Part shown: piece by piece, positions 1 to 10,575 of the stretch
Layout of the letters: every line of letters begins with the position of its first letter
Position numbering within the stretch: position 1 is the stretch's first letter
From: Parasponia andersonii
Taxonomy: Eukaryota > Streptophyta > Magnoliopsida > Rosales > Cannabaceae
Reading direction: 5' to 3'
Assembly: GCA_002914805.1 (NCBI GenBank)
Contig: JXTB01000738.1
Coordinates: 62,001 to 126,000 of the forward strand
DNA: 64,000 bases
Notes under the pieces: generated by a model
Databases searched by the model: none
Seen by the model: only the letters and a program-made list of their open reading frames with translations
What the model was told of the DNA's origin: nothing
Program-made: the position numbers and the translations under genes

Positions 1-1119
1 AATTTATCTCTGATCCGTCCAAAAACAACAGCAAGTTCAGCAACATCAGCCGTTGACTGCTGTTGGAGCTGCATTCATTAAACAAATGCAACAGCGGAAA
101 AAAATGCTCCATGGTTAAAATTAATGTACAGCAATTCCAGAACTACCATCCCAGCCTCAGCAAGTAACAAAAATCACGAGCCCCACATACATAGGAGGGC
201 AGCATAGCAAGAATTTAAGTACTCTCATAAGAATATATCTTAATCCATACCGCGGGAGGCCAATGAGATGTGTCAAGTAAAAAGAGAATCTCTTCTATAT
301 GTTCTCGATTTTTCCACATGTTCTCGTCGATTTTATGGGGAGGTCGAGAGTCTGCTTCACGCAATAATAAGCTTTCACCTAGAATTAGAGTAATTATGCA
401 AAATGAGAAAAACCCAGTTTAACAATGAACCAAAATTAAGGAACAGGACATTATGCATAATCAAAATGATTATGCAAAATAAGGAAAACTCAATTAGAAA
501 ATGAATGAAACGTTAAGGAATAGGACATTTAGCGTGAATCGAGTACCTTAGTACTTTCGCAGCATCGTATTTGAGGACATAAAGTACACGACAGCGGTAC
601 TAGGACAAATATCCAAGATCATGCGATCACTAGACAAGACTGTTTCATAAGTTGCCTTAATCGCTTAAGACATTATTGTACCAAATCAAAGTTTTTCAAA
701 TTTATAATCATGAGATATTCTTTTGCAAAGTGTTCTCTTTTTTTTTTTCTATATATATATATTGGGAAAAGTTGAAACTTTCAAATGTATAAACAAAATA
801 GACAATGGTGTATATATATACTGCAGTACAAGAAGTATTAGCCCTAATAACCAACCACAGACATCGATCTTCAAAAAAGAAAAACACCCAGAAAATCTAT
901 AACTGGTCTACACGACATTATTCTAAAATTTTAAAAAAAAAATTAAAAAAAAAAAATACCTTGAGTGGGGGGAAGGTCGTTGAGAAAATCGTTAGCAAAG
1001 GAGCGAATTTGAGAGGAAAGACGAGAGACGTCATCGGATAAAGGGGTAAATGGGTATTTGTCGTAGTAAGAAGAGAGAAAACTCCTCGTTATAGGTACTA
1101 GACCCTCCATCGACGCCAT
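1..1119 (-). CDS. Conserved plant protein of unknown function, N-terminal part (3 exons, runs off the left edge)
   Basis: Three exons read on the minus strand: 960-1119, 251-378 and 68-1, the last cut by the window edge. The ATG at 1117-1119 is preceded by a CT-rich leader. Splice sites are canonical: donor GTATTT after base 960, acceptor AG at 379-380, donor GTATGG after base 251, acceptor AG at 69-70. Phases agree (53 codons plus 1 base; 128 bases; then phase 0), giving about 118 residues with no stop. The protein starts MASMEGLVPITRSFLSSYYD, then has PPHKIDENMWKNREHIEEI in exon 2 and LQQQSTADVAELAVVFGRI in exon 3. I recognise this as a conserved single-domain plant protein without an assigned role; no catalytic motif or membrane segment is visible. 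The exon model is well supported by phase and by the coding look of all three exons; function is unknown. Confidence 0.8.
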
Positions 1120-1462
1120 TTTTGTACAGACAGTTTTGTCTTTACGTTGTTTTTTTTTTTTCTTTTGAAAAGGGGAAAAAAAAAAATTGGGTTAGAGCAA
1201 AAGAGAGTTTGTTTGTTTGAGGGGGATCGAGTCGATTCGATTCGATCGAACCAACTCTTCCTGTTGCGGGCTGTTTGTTGTGTCAAGAGAGAGAGAGAGA
1301 GAGGAGAAGAATGGGAAAGGTGTAAAGTCCACGCCACCCACTTTCCACACTTTCTTTCCCTCTTTTGTCCTTTCGGCACTCTCAACTCTCAAGGAGGGTC
1401 CACTTTAGGATGCCCCAGATTTCTTTCCTTCTAGTTCTAACCAACAAAAACGATCGCACTGA
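1120..1462. promoter_or_regulatory. Upstream region of the left-edge gene
   Basis: Leader and promoter side of the minus-strand gene starting at 1119. It holds a (GA)n tract at about 1287-1303, which reads as a CT-rich leader on the gene strand, and poly-A/T runs at 1150-1185. Open frames here on both strands are short and low-complexity, and I do not regard them as genes. No clear TATA box is assigned. Confidence 0.4.
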
Positions 1463-2100
1463 GTCGGTGTTTGGTAATGAAATGTAATATAATAATTTTA
1501 CATTATTTTATTTTATTTTTTTACTTATAAAGTATAATGATTATTATATCAAATAAAAGAATTAGAATTAAACTTGAAAATAAATGTAAAGGTCATTTCT
1601 TTTTTAAGTTTGCTATTTTTTTCATTTTTATTTTTATTTAATATATTTTGCTATCTCATTATCATCTTCTTCTTCATATTTACGAGAATAAAATTTATAT
1701 TCAGATTTATGACTAAACCATCTACAAATTATCTTTTTCCTTGTATCATTCGATTATTATATTTTTATTTTCTAATATACGATAAATAATAATGAATAAT
1801 TATTAAAATATTAATTTTATTACCACAAAAAATTTAATATATTTTTATATTTGGCAATTGAATCTATTTAATCGTTACTATAAATATAACTATTTTTTTT
1901 CCCAATAGTGATAGCATTTATTTTTAAAAAAAATTAATTCAAAATCAGGGACGTATTAGTTAAAGTACATTTAATTCTATTACATTCCATAATTGATTCC
2001 AAAGTTTTAACTAAACAAAATAATTGTCTTTCTTTTCATTTCCATTCTTATTCTCATTACGATTATCATTATATTCAATTTCGTTCAACCAAACAGCACC
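1463..2100. mobile_element. PIF/Harbinger (Tourist-like) MITE, degenerate
   Basis: The left end reads GTCGGTGTTTGGTAATGAAA and the right end, read inward on the minus strand, GGTGCTGTTTGGTTGAACGA. Both share the GTTTGGT core and run on into similar AT-rich sequence (GAAAT..AATATAAT). The flanking triplets are TGA (1460-1462) and TAA (2101-2103), a degenerate form of the 3-bp target duplication of this superfamily. The 638-bp interior has no coding sequence. The class is inferred from the termini; the target duplication is imperfect. Confidence 0.5.
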
Positions 2101-2405
2101 TAAGTTTTCAAAAAATATTTTGAAAAAAAATAACAAAACAAAATTGGAAATAGATTATTGATCGCCGCCCATGATCCCAAGTATGGAAAAAAGTCACATT
2201 TTAATGTTTAATTAAAATTTCTAAAAATGACTATTAAAACTGTGTTTCCTTATTAATCTCTTTTTTTTTCTACATATATTCTATTTCATTGTTAAACGAA
2301 AGAATATATGAGATACAATTCCTGTTTTGTTTCATTTCTTTTAACTAAATAACACATTTAAAAGATGTTATCAATTTTTTATCAAAAAGAAAAAAGGGTC
2401 AAGTA

Positions 2406-2932
2406 TAGTAATGGTCCCTGAGTTATACTCATTGTATCACTTTATCCCGAATTTTTAATTTACATAATAATGATCTCTGAATTATGTAATTATTATAGCA
2501 AAGACCCATTTATCACAACTTGTTAATTTTTTAACAAAAAATACTTATAGACAAAGTGTATAATTGGGCATTATTTATTTTTATGAGTCAAAATCTCAAT
2601 TTTAGTTATAATTACTAAATTGTGCGCTTTGAACAAAACTCATTTCTGTTATAAATTTAACAGTTTTGAAAACAAATAGTATTGTTGCAATAATTGCGTA
2701 AGCCTTGGTAGTCTACTGTATAAGTTAAAAATTTAAAATTTCACTCTTGACCACAGTTACCAAACCATGTGCTCTGTAGTGACTTATTTCTATTAAATAT
2801 TTAACAATTTGTGATAAAAGGATCATTGTTACAATAATTACATAATTTAGAAATCATTACTATGTAAGTTGAAAATTCAAGGATAAAGTAGTACTACATG
2901 TATAATTCAAGAAAAATTAAAAGCATTAACCG
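2406..2932. repeat. Long-inverted-repeat MITE, copy 1
   Basis: The first about 150 bases (from ATGGTCCCTGAGTTATACTC) are an imperfect inverted repeat of the last about 150 bases, where the minus strand reads TTCTTGAATTATACATGTAG and then repeats the ATTATGTAATTATT and TTTATCACAA blocks in the same order. The whole unit can fold into one long hairpin. A second copy in the same arrangement lies at 16552-17058. No coding sequence. A poly-A run of about 20 bases follows at 2935-2956. Confidence 0.6.
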
Positions 2933-3182
2933 GAAAAAAAAAAAAAAAAAAAAAAAGATGTCGTCAAATGAGTGCAAAAAAAAAATGATATCAAATACCG
3001 TATTATCTAACGTGTAATCAATTTGTGCTCATCTATATTCTTATTTTTAAATTTCTTTTTTTATTACCAAATTGCCTTATAATATTGACCGATGCTTGAA
3101 GATGTGAAATAAATAAAATAGAAGCTTATGTGTCCCTTATGAGCTCGTTATGTTAAATATAAAATAGCAAAATGAATAATAA

Positions 3183-4470
3183 TGTGTTGTTAAATTGCCA
3201 AATTAAATTCTTATACTCCTAATTTAGTATAGTGTACGAGTCGATCTACGAGTAAATGTGTTCAACTAATAAGTTATTAATCTTATATTATATTTTATAG
3301 GGGTTTTCTATAATCTATTAATAAAATAAGAAAATAAATAAATAAGAAAGCAATTATAAAATAAAAAGATTAAAAGCTCATTCTCCAACATTAAACAATC
3401 CTATTAAGTTAATCAAATTTATCTTCAATTATTTATCAAAATTATCAGTTATAGAAAGCAACAAGCTCCAACACCTCATTCTTTCCTTAGTTTGTTGTTA
3501 AATAAAATAAGATATTTATTTAATCGGTATCTACTAAATAACCTAAATTAAAGCTCTCTTTATTTAATTTAATGAAAGTATTAACTAGAAAAAGATATAT
3601 TGACATAGGCAATCATCTAACAAGTTCAGACTCTTCAACCTAGGTTATGTTCTTCATTATAATTAATCAACCACATATCACAATTCAATCAAATATAAAT
3701 TACAACTTATAATTAGAAAACCTAGACAATTACATATCTAAGATTCTAATCTAGCAATAGACATCTATCAAGTTTTACTTAGTTGCGAACCCAAACAAAT
3801 CAAGATAGAAAATCATAAGTAATAAAATCTTGAAGAACATAAACAATTTTGAGTAAATAATTAATATATAAAATCTGGAAAATCAAACCATATCTATATT
3901 TAGGGATTTGAAATCTCCTTTAACCAATCTAGGAGAAGTTTATAAAATTAATCAATTAATACATCATACTAGATAAGCAAAAAGTAACGAAAAGGCAAAA
4001 CAAAAAAAAGAGCGCCAGGTGATCGTGGCATGAAACTCTTGGTCTCTAAGTTTCTATGTGTTTTTATGAGTCTAAAGTCCCCTTTTTATGACTTAGAGTG
4101 TCCTATTTATAGCGCTTTTGACCTTGGAGCCAATTTCAAAGATGTTTCCACGAAATTTCGATGTCCAAAATACTTAAAATACCTTAAGTCACGGTTTATC
4201 ATCAAACTAACGCCTTTAGCACTCTAGCGCCAGCTCTTTGAAGCTTTTTTTTTTTTTAGTCAAGAACCTAGCATCGTGAGGCTGGACCATAGTTTTTGCC
4301 CTGTTTTATGATCTTAGCTCCAAGTTGTCCCGTTTTAGCTCAAATTCGACCTTTTCCTCTAAACACATATAAAACATAAAAATCTCATTAAAACCCTAAA
4401 AATAATAAGTAAATTAGCGTAGTAACATAGAGGAATTAATTAAATAATTAACTCAAATATGTACTCATCA
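3183..4470 (-). mobile_element. Solo LTR of an LTR retrotransposon, minus orientation
   Basis: Read on the minus strand the unit begins TGATGAGTACATATTTGAGT (base 4470 inward) and ends ..ACACA at 3183, so it has TG..CA boundaries. The 5 bp on each side are AATAA (3178-3182 and 4471-4475), as expected for an integrase target duplication. The minus-strand start TGATGAG..CATATTTGAGTT, followed by an AT-rich stretch with repeated TTTTAGGGTTTTAATGAG-like text, is a pattern I associate with plant LTRs. No gag or pol sequence adjoins it, so it is a solo LTR of 1288 bp. The AT-rich target duplication could be chance, so the left boundary is the weaker one. Confidence 0.5.
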
Positions 4471-4580
4471 AATAATATGAAATATTTTGAATAGTTTAAT
4501 GACCAAACATTGAAATTTAAAGTTTAGAAACCAAAATGTAACTTTTCCCATAATTCCTAGAACAATAAGGTGATTAATCC

Positions 4581-4616
<36 letters not shown>
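4581..4616. repeat. (TTA)12 microsatellite
   Basis: Uninterrupted TTA repeat, twelve units. Confidence 0.95.
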
Positions 4617-4617
<1 letters not shown>

Positions 4618-4680
4618 GGGTGAATAGGGAAGTTTATAGGGTTCTTATAGGATATATTTTATTTTAGAATAATATTTTGA

Positions 4681-4842
4681 GGGCATCAGTGGTAACCAAT
4701 ACTACATGATGTGTCAGTATGTTATTAGCTTAATCATAATTATAATTCAGGTGGAGCCTATATAGGATCTAATTTATTAATTAAAATCATTCAATGACAG
4801 ACAGATACATCATTATGGTATTGGACACCATCAATGGTGCCC
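4681..4842. mobile_element. Short MITE with about 40-bp terminal inverted repeats
   Basis: The left end GGGCATCAGTGGTAACCAAT and the minus-strand right end GGGCACCATTGATGGTGTCC continue into parallel blocks (CAATACTACATGATGTGTC and CAATACCATAATGATGTATC). The 162-bp unit has no coding sequence. I see no convincing target duplication, so the superfamily is left open. Confidence 0.5.
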
Positions 4843-5019
4843 TATAGCATTGCTCTTTATTTTAGGGTGGGCCTATTACCAACTTCGTAGGTTATGGCTC
4901 TCTTCACCCTTCATTTTAGTAAATTTTTTTATTACCAAAATAACCTTTAATGAAATTGCTTTTATGCACCCATTAAACTTTTCGAAAAGTAATCTATTCT
5001 ATACATTTTTCTATATTAT

Positions 5020-7260
5020 TAGAGGGTGGCAATTCGTCTTCACAAGTTGTGTTCGTGTCGAGTTGAGGGTTACTTTTTACGAGTTATATATCCAACCTAG
5101 AGACGATTTGTATAAATTCGTGTTAGAAAACTCTCACTTCGATATGACCTGAACTTTAAACAAGTTACTATGATACGACCCATGTCAACCTATTTAGCAA
5201 TATAGCTGTATGGGGTTTATAACAACTCGCTAACATGTTGACTCGCCAAGCCCACTGACCCACCAACTTGTAAACCTACTAACATATTAACCCTCTAACC
5301 CATTAATCTGTAAATCCGCCAACACGATGACCCACTAACCTGAACCTTTATACCCTTTTTTGTGCAAAAACAACATAAAAGAATGGGAAAATGAGGAAGT
5401 TTTTGAACTAGTTTCTTGATTTCAACTAATTTTACTTGTAATATGAAATAATAATTACACTACCATCCATACTAAAAATCAAGTCTTGTTAAAACAAAAT
5501 CTAATGCAACACAACCACATTAAGTATAATAAACCATGACAAGTTCAAAATGCAAAACATTACAATAAACTTAACCTTGATGAACAAGTCCAATAGTCCA
5601 TCAAAAAGTTCAAAACATAAAACATCAAGTCGAATAGTCCATCAAGTCCAACAGTCCATCAAAAGTCTAGAATACAAAACATCATACTAAACTAAACCTT
5701 GATAAACATCAAGTCCACTAGTCCATTAAAAAGCTCAAAATATGAAACAAGACAACAAAGCACTTAAACTTAAATGTTCACTAACAATTAAAGAACCTAG
5801 TTCAATAACCATAGAAATATCAAACAAACAATTCAAAGTACCATAAACAAATGCTAAGTAAATGCTCCAATTAACTCTCCGTTATTTTCCAATTGTACTA
5901 GAATTAGAACTTTGAGGTTGAATAGTTTCTTCTTCGTTGACACTAAGCTCCATAATATCTTGGGTGATTTCCTCCAAGTTTCGTGCAAATTTATCTTTCT
6001 CAACTACATTCAAAGAGAGAATAGTTACGATTCTTTTTTATATAGGACAAAATATTTTGTCTTCATTAGAGAAATCATTAGAGAATTATTTATTGTCACT
6101 GAAACCATCATAACATTTAGAATTTTCTAGTTTATTTTTATGTTATGGGGTTTGATTAGAATTTAAGAATTGATGGCAAGACGTTTCTAGAATTTTTTTT
6201 TTCAAATATAAATTTCCTTTCCTTAATAAATTAATAAGCAATTAAACATGTTCTGAAATTTGAAAATTTGCAAGCCAATGATATAGCTAATATATCATAG
6301 TCTTAGACTAATACATGTTGATTTTTATGAGAAGAATTTTCACATATCAAAGTCCTAATCTTTAAGGAAATTTCATAAGGAAAATGCTCATTTATATCAA
6401 ATATCAAAGTCCTCTTCTTTAAGAAATTTCACATGCACAAATTTAAAATAAATTAGGAGAAAAAAATTTCACATACATAAGGTCTTTGAGAAAATGAGGT
6501 TGAGAGCTTGATTATGACAGAACAAAACAAAGAAGGAGTAGCAAAATCAGCAAGCATTAAAGCAAGCAGAGCAGGACAACTGGTTGTAGAGTGGTGAGAG
6601 CCAAAGGAGAGCTCAGAAATTTCAAATTTTAGGCTCTCATCGAGTTGTCCTATTATCGCGGAGAGCTAGAGAGAAAAAAGATGACGAAAAGAAAGATAGA
6701 CGAACAGAATTGGGGAACTAAAGGAATAGCGTGTTTGGCTATAGACTTTGGGAGTTTGCTTGCCCATCTTGTTTGAAAAATGAGGTTCAGATGTTTGCTA
6801 TCAGTGGGACTTGAAAGTTCTTGAATGACGATGCAAGGTAGGGAGTGGGAAACTGGAGAAAATAAAAAGGAGAGAGGTAGATTTACGGTTGAGACTTCAG
6901 AGCGTATTTTTTTAAGGGTTTGAAATAAAATTATATTTCTATATTTATTTTATTTTATTTTATTTTTTAACATTGAGAGTGTGTTGTCTCGAGTATAACT
7001 CAGGTCCATATCGAGTTCCTAATAGGTTTGCAGGTTAATCACGTGTTATTCGTGTTATTTTCGGTTTAACGTATTAATCTCAAGTTAGCGTGTCAATTCT
7101 AAATCAATAAGAACTTGACCTATTTTCTGAATTACTCTTTAAACGAGTTATTGCAGGTTGATTTCATGCCTAATGGGTTGCCCTGATTTTGGCTTATTTT
7201 TTATTTGTGTCATTTGAATTGACCCGTATTCTTTTTTTAAAACCCTAACCCGCAATATTT
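5020..7260. repeat. Degraded repetitive region with a hAT-like end
   Basis: A terminus-like sequence TAGAGGGTGGCAATTCGT starts near 5021 and is followed by GTGTTCGTGTCGAGTTG and several imperfect CGACCC/AACCC words, typical of the sub-terminal part of some plant hAT elements. Similar words recur at about 6980-7230 in opposite sense, but I cannot find a matching 3-prime terminus. At 5580-5760 there is a degenerate tandem array built around CAAGTCCAATAGTCCATCAA and AAAACAT words. No protein-coding sequence is recognisable. Confidence 0.35.
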
Positions 7261-7590
7261 CGTGATTTTATTAAAACCCTATAGTGACGACAAAAGTCGT
7301 TGCTTTAGATTAAATATATTATTTATTATTTTTTTCATCTTAAAAAATAAAATTTATTAAATAAACTTTATAGCATAATATTTGTCATCACAATAGGTTA
7401 AATATATTAATTTTTTAGTTTTTATTCCTTTTACCTTTTTAAAAAAATTAAAATTTATTAAATGAATCCTTTGTCGTTACTATAGACAATATAGTAGAAT
7501 TTTTAGTATGAGATATGATACTACTTTTGCCCACCAAAGCTATAGCGATGATATCAGATGTCATCGCTATAGGTTTGTTTTCTTGTAGTA
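7240..7590. mobile_element. CACTA-like (En/Spm) terminal fragment
   Basis: The right end is TTTTCTTGTAGTA (7578-7590), one base from the CACTACAAGAAAA terminus read in reverse. The adjacent CTATAGCGATGATATCAGAT and TGTCATCGCTATAG form sub-terminal inverted words, echoed at the left by CTATAGTGACGACAAAAGTC. The left terminus itself is not intact. The remainder is AT-rich and non-coding. Confidence 0.5.
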
Positions 7591-7739
7591 ATAATAAAAT
7601 AAATCATGAATTAAAAAATTATGAATTAGGGTATAATGCATTAAAACCTAGGCTCTTAATATTAATTAAAGGGAAATAACCTTAAAAAGATTCACAAGAT
7701 TCAATTTTAGTTAATTATACATTGATATACTAGTGAGAA

Positions 7740-9120
7740 TATAAGTACTTTGCCCCTAACTAATAAATCTTCCGACTTGATCACATGTTGATTGCTTTAG
7801 AATGTGGTCTTTTTTTCTGAATTAATCAAGAATATTAAGGAATCAAAAGCAACTTTTGATTCTCCTTCTTAGATTTCTCCAAATCTAATGTTACGAATCT
7901 CTCATAAAATTCTCTCTCTAATTTAGAGTGAAGCAATTGCCAAATCAATAAAAGTTTGATTCTTCTCTGATCCCATTGGTCCTATTTAAATAGGGCATGG
8001 GATAAAACTCTAATCACACTCAAACTATTTAAGCAATAACTTATGTTCTAATAGAATTCTCTAAATTTGATTATTTGTTTTCTAAAATTTTCCAAAGAAA
8101 GAAAATGAAAGTAGAGAGATGAAGAAATCTAATCAAATATGTTAGAAATAAGTCTCATTCGTATGAAATTCCTCTGGGAGGTATAAGTGGGCTCTCTCTG
8201 CCTTCTTTATTTTTTTTATTTTTTTTTGCGGAGGGCAAGAGTAAACCTCTAACCTTTATTCCGATTATTAGTAGGTACAGATAAGTCCATTAATGTTATT
8301 GTATTAAGCAAACAATTATTATGTGCAAGTAGGGGATTTATTGGGCTGATTTAATTTAAGCTATAATATGTTGGGCTCAATTCTAATTAATTCTTAATCA
8401 ATTGATCCAATAATTTTAATAACGGTTCATCCGACTAAAGATCGACTACTGAACTCTTATATTAAGTATATATTAAAGAAGTTTATTTACAACTAAATAT
8501 GATGTGAATATGTACTTACACGGAAAATATCAATACTAAGTTGAGTGAAAACTACCTTCTTTTACTCTTCTAGTTATTTTCTTCCTTGTTCACTTATCCA
8601 TATATTTGTAGATAATTTGACTTTATCAAGAAAGTCATAATTCAATAAACTACTTTATTAAATAATCATATCTTAATAAGGTGAAATTAACCCTTGGTAT
8701 ATTAAGAGCCCTAATTTCTATATCTGTAAACATATGTTCTCTATATCTATGAGAATATATAACCAAACTATCATGGTGAATCAAATGGCTCATAAGATTC
8801 TACTCGCAGATAACTAAGTAGTATCACTCTATTTTAAAGTTAGTGCATTACCAAATAAGCCAATTAAGTCCCCATTTGGTGTATATGACCATATTCTGAA
8901 TAAGTAAGATTTATCTTAAGCTCATGTTTAATATCAACTTGGGAATGAGATAAATAATCCGAATCCCAAATGTAATCTCATATGAGTGTAATAAGTAATA
9001 TCATTCTACAATTCCCCTTAACCTAATTAGTTAAACTTGACTTGAAAACATAACCAATTAGGTTAGTACGCATTAACCTTTTATAAACTTCTTCGAAAAT
9101 TGAGCAGAATAAAGCATTTG
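7740..9120 (-). mobile_element. Possible LTR remnant, minus orientation
   Basis: The plus-strand sequence near 7985-7998 contains CCTATTTAAATAGG, a palindromic TATA-like box. On the minus strand a leader-like, pyrimidine/purine-biased stretch follows it. The long AT-rich stretch to about 9120 has no coding sequence. This resembles the U3/R organisation of a retrotransposon LTR, but I found neither matching TG..CA ends nor a target duplication. It may be unrelated intergenic sequence. Confidence 0.25.
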
Positions 9121-9959
9121 ATTTGAAAAAAGCATTTGATTTAAGAACTTAACTTTTATAACAATATCTTTAAAAAAGAAACATAATTATATTATGAAAT
9201 GAATAAAACTGCAGCTCAACCAATATGTAAAAATCTACTGAAGCAACTTAAGCATGCATTATAAGAACTATAATAAGCTAACGTTCAGTAAATAAAGATG
9301 ATGCATGTATAGAAATAATCTTATGTGCTATAAAAATATTTGTTACTTATTGTACCACTTCTCTTAAAAACCATTCTATGAACTTTGCTTTGAAAATATT
9401 TTTTTCTTAAATATCGTTTTAGGCCACTTTTTAAGCATAATTTCTTACTTAGTAATATATTAGACCCCTTTCATTTAGCTTATGCTTAATTATAACTCAT
9501 TTTCTTTCAGTTGGCTTAGGTACAATGGCAACCTTTTCTTTTAAGCATAAACTTCTTAAAATCTTTTGACTTTCTTTTCATAAATATGTACATATGCCAT
9601 GTACATCATTCCATAATATTATAATACATAAAAATAGTGCATATAAGTAGACATATATTTCACATGACGTTTAAAAGATTCTTGCACTTATTATGCTCTT
9701 GTAATGCAACAAAAGCATTTGTCTTTATTTTTCTATAACTGATATTCCTCTTACTCTTCATGTTTATCCCTAAATCTCTCTCTATCTTTGTTCTCACTAA
9801 TTTACTATAAATATGAGTCTCATACTTATATCTACAACTAATTCTCAAACCCTTGCTTATATGTATAAGCTAGATCCTTAAACTAGCAACTTAGTCATCA
9901 CCTTGGACTTCCTATATTGCAACACCTAGCAATGTGTCTAAAACACATGTATTATTTAG

Positions 9960-10200
9960 GATGTCGACATCCTGTACCACTAATTTTATTCGCATGCTTA
10001 ATACGTAGCTAGTATCTTTGTATCATGTGTTTCTATTCGACACATCGTGCCTTTTCTTTTACATCTTGTGCTTAGCATCTAATGCTTCATGCTTATATTC
10101 AATATCTCGTGCTTATAGTGACACAATATACTTGCTAACACCTCGTGCTTATCGATACTTCGTGCTTATTAACACCTTGTTCTTCACTTTTGACATAACA
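9960..10200 (+). repeat. Degenerate short tandem array with a CTCGTGCTTA core
   Basis: At least six spaced variants of a roughly 20-27 bp unit are visible, each carrying a CGTGCTTA-like core (for example CATCTTGTGCTTAGCATC, TATCTCGTGCTTATAGTG, ACACCTCGTGCTTATCGATA, CTTCGTGCTTATTAACAC). Units differ in length and sequence. The short open frame across the array (10018-10296) shows no protein-like conservation and I do not call it a gene. Confidence 0.5.
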
Positions 10201-10575
10201 TCCGAATATTCTAATTTATATTATTGTCTGACAAGAAAATCAAGACATATTAACTTCTCCTTAGAAACTAACCTCAACATGAAAAAATCTTTCTAACTTT
10301 GTGGCTAGCAGCTTATCTACTTCAAAATACGGAAAACTTAATCATCAGTTTTCATCAAAAATCTTTTCTTTCATTATAATGGTTATCTTCAAAAGTTTAC
10401 ACTGCTAGCATTTTAGTAAGAAACTTAGCTCATTTCCATTACTTAAAAACTAACTACAAAAGTCTACCTCATAAAATATGAAATCTTTTCACTAGTCTCT
10501 TTGTGATGTTATAAAATTATTAACCTCCTCACCAACCAACTTAATTCTTTTATTTAATTTAGAACTAATACAAGC

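Noticed and set aside
541..660. Extra exon of the left-edge gene between 541 and 660
   Set aside because: A coding-looking stretch is present, but exons at 960-1119 and 251-378 join in phase without it, giving an uninterrupted conserved protein.
5912..6130. 72-codon plus-strand frame
   Set aside because: AT-rich hydrophobic composition typical of random frames in this window, within a degraded repeat region.
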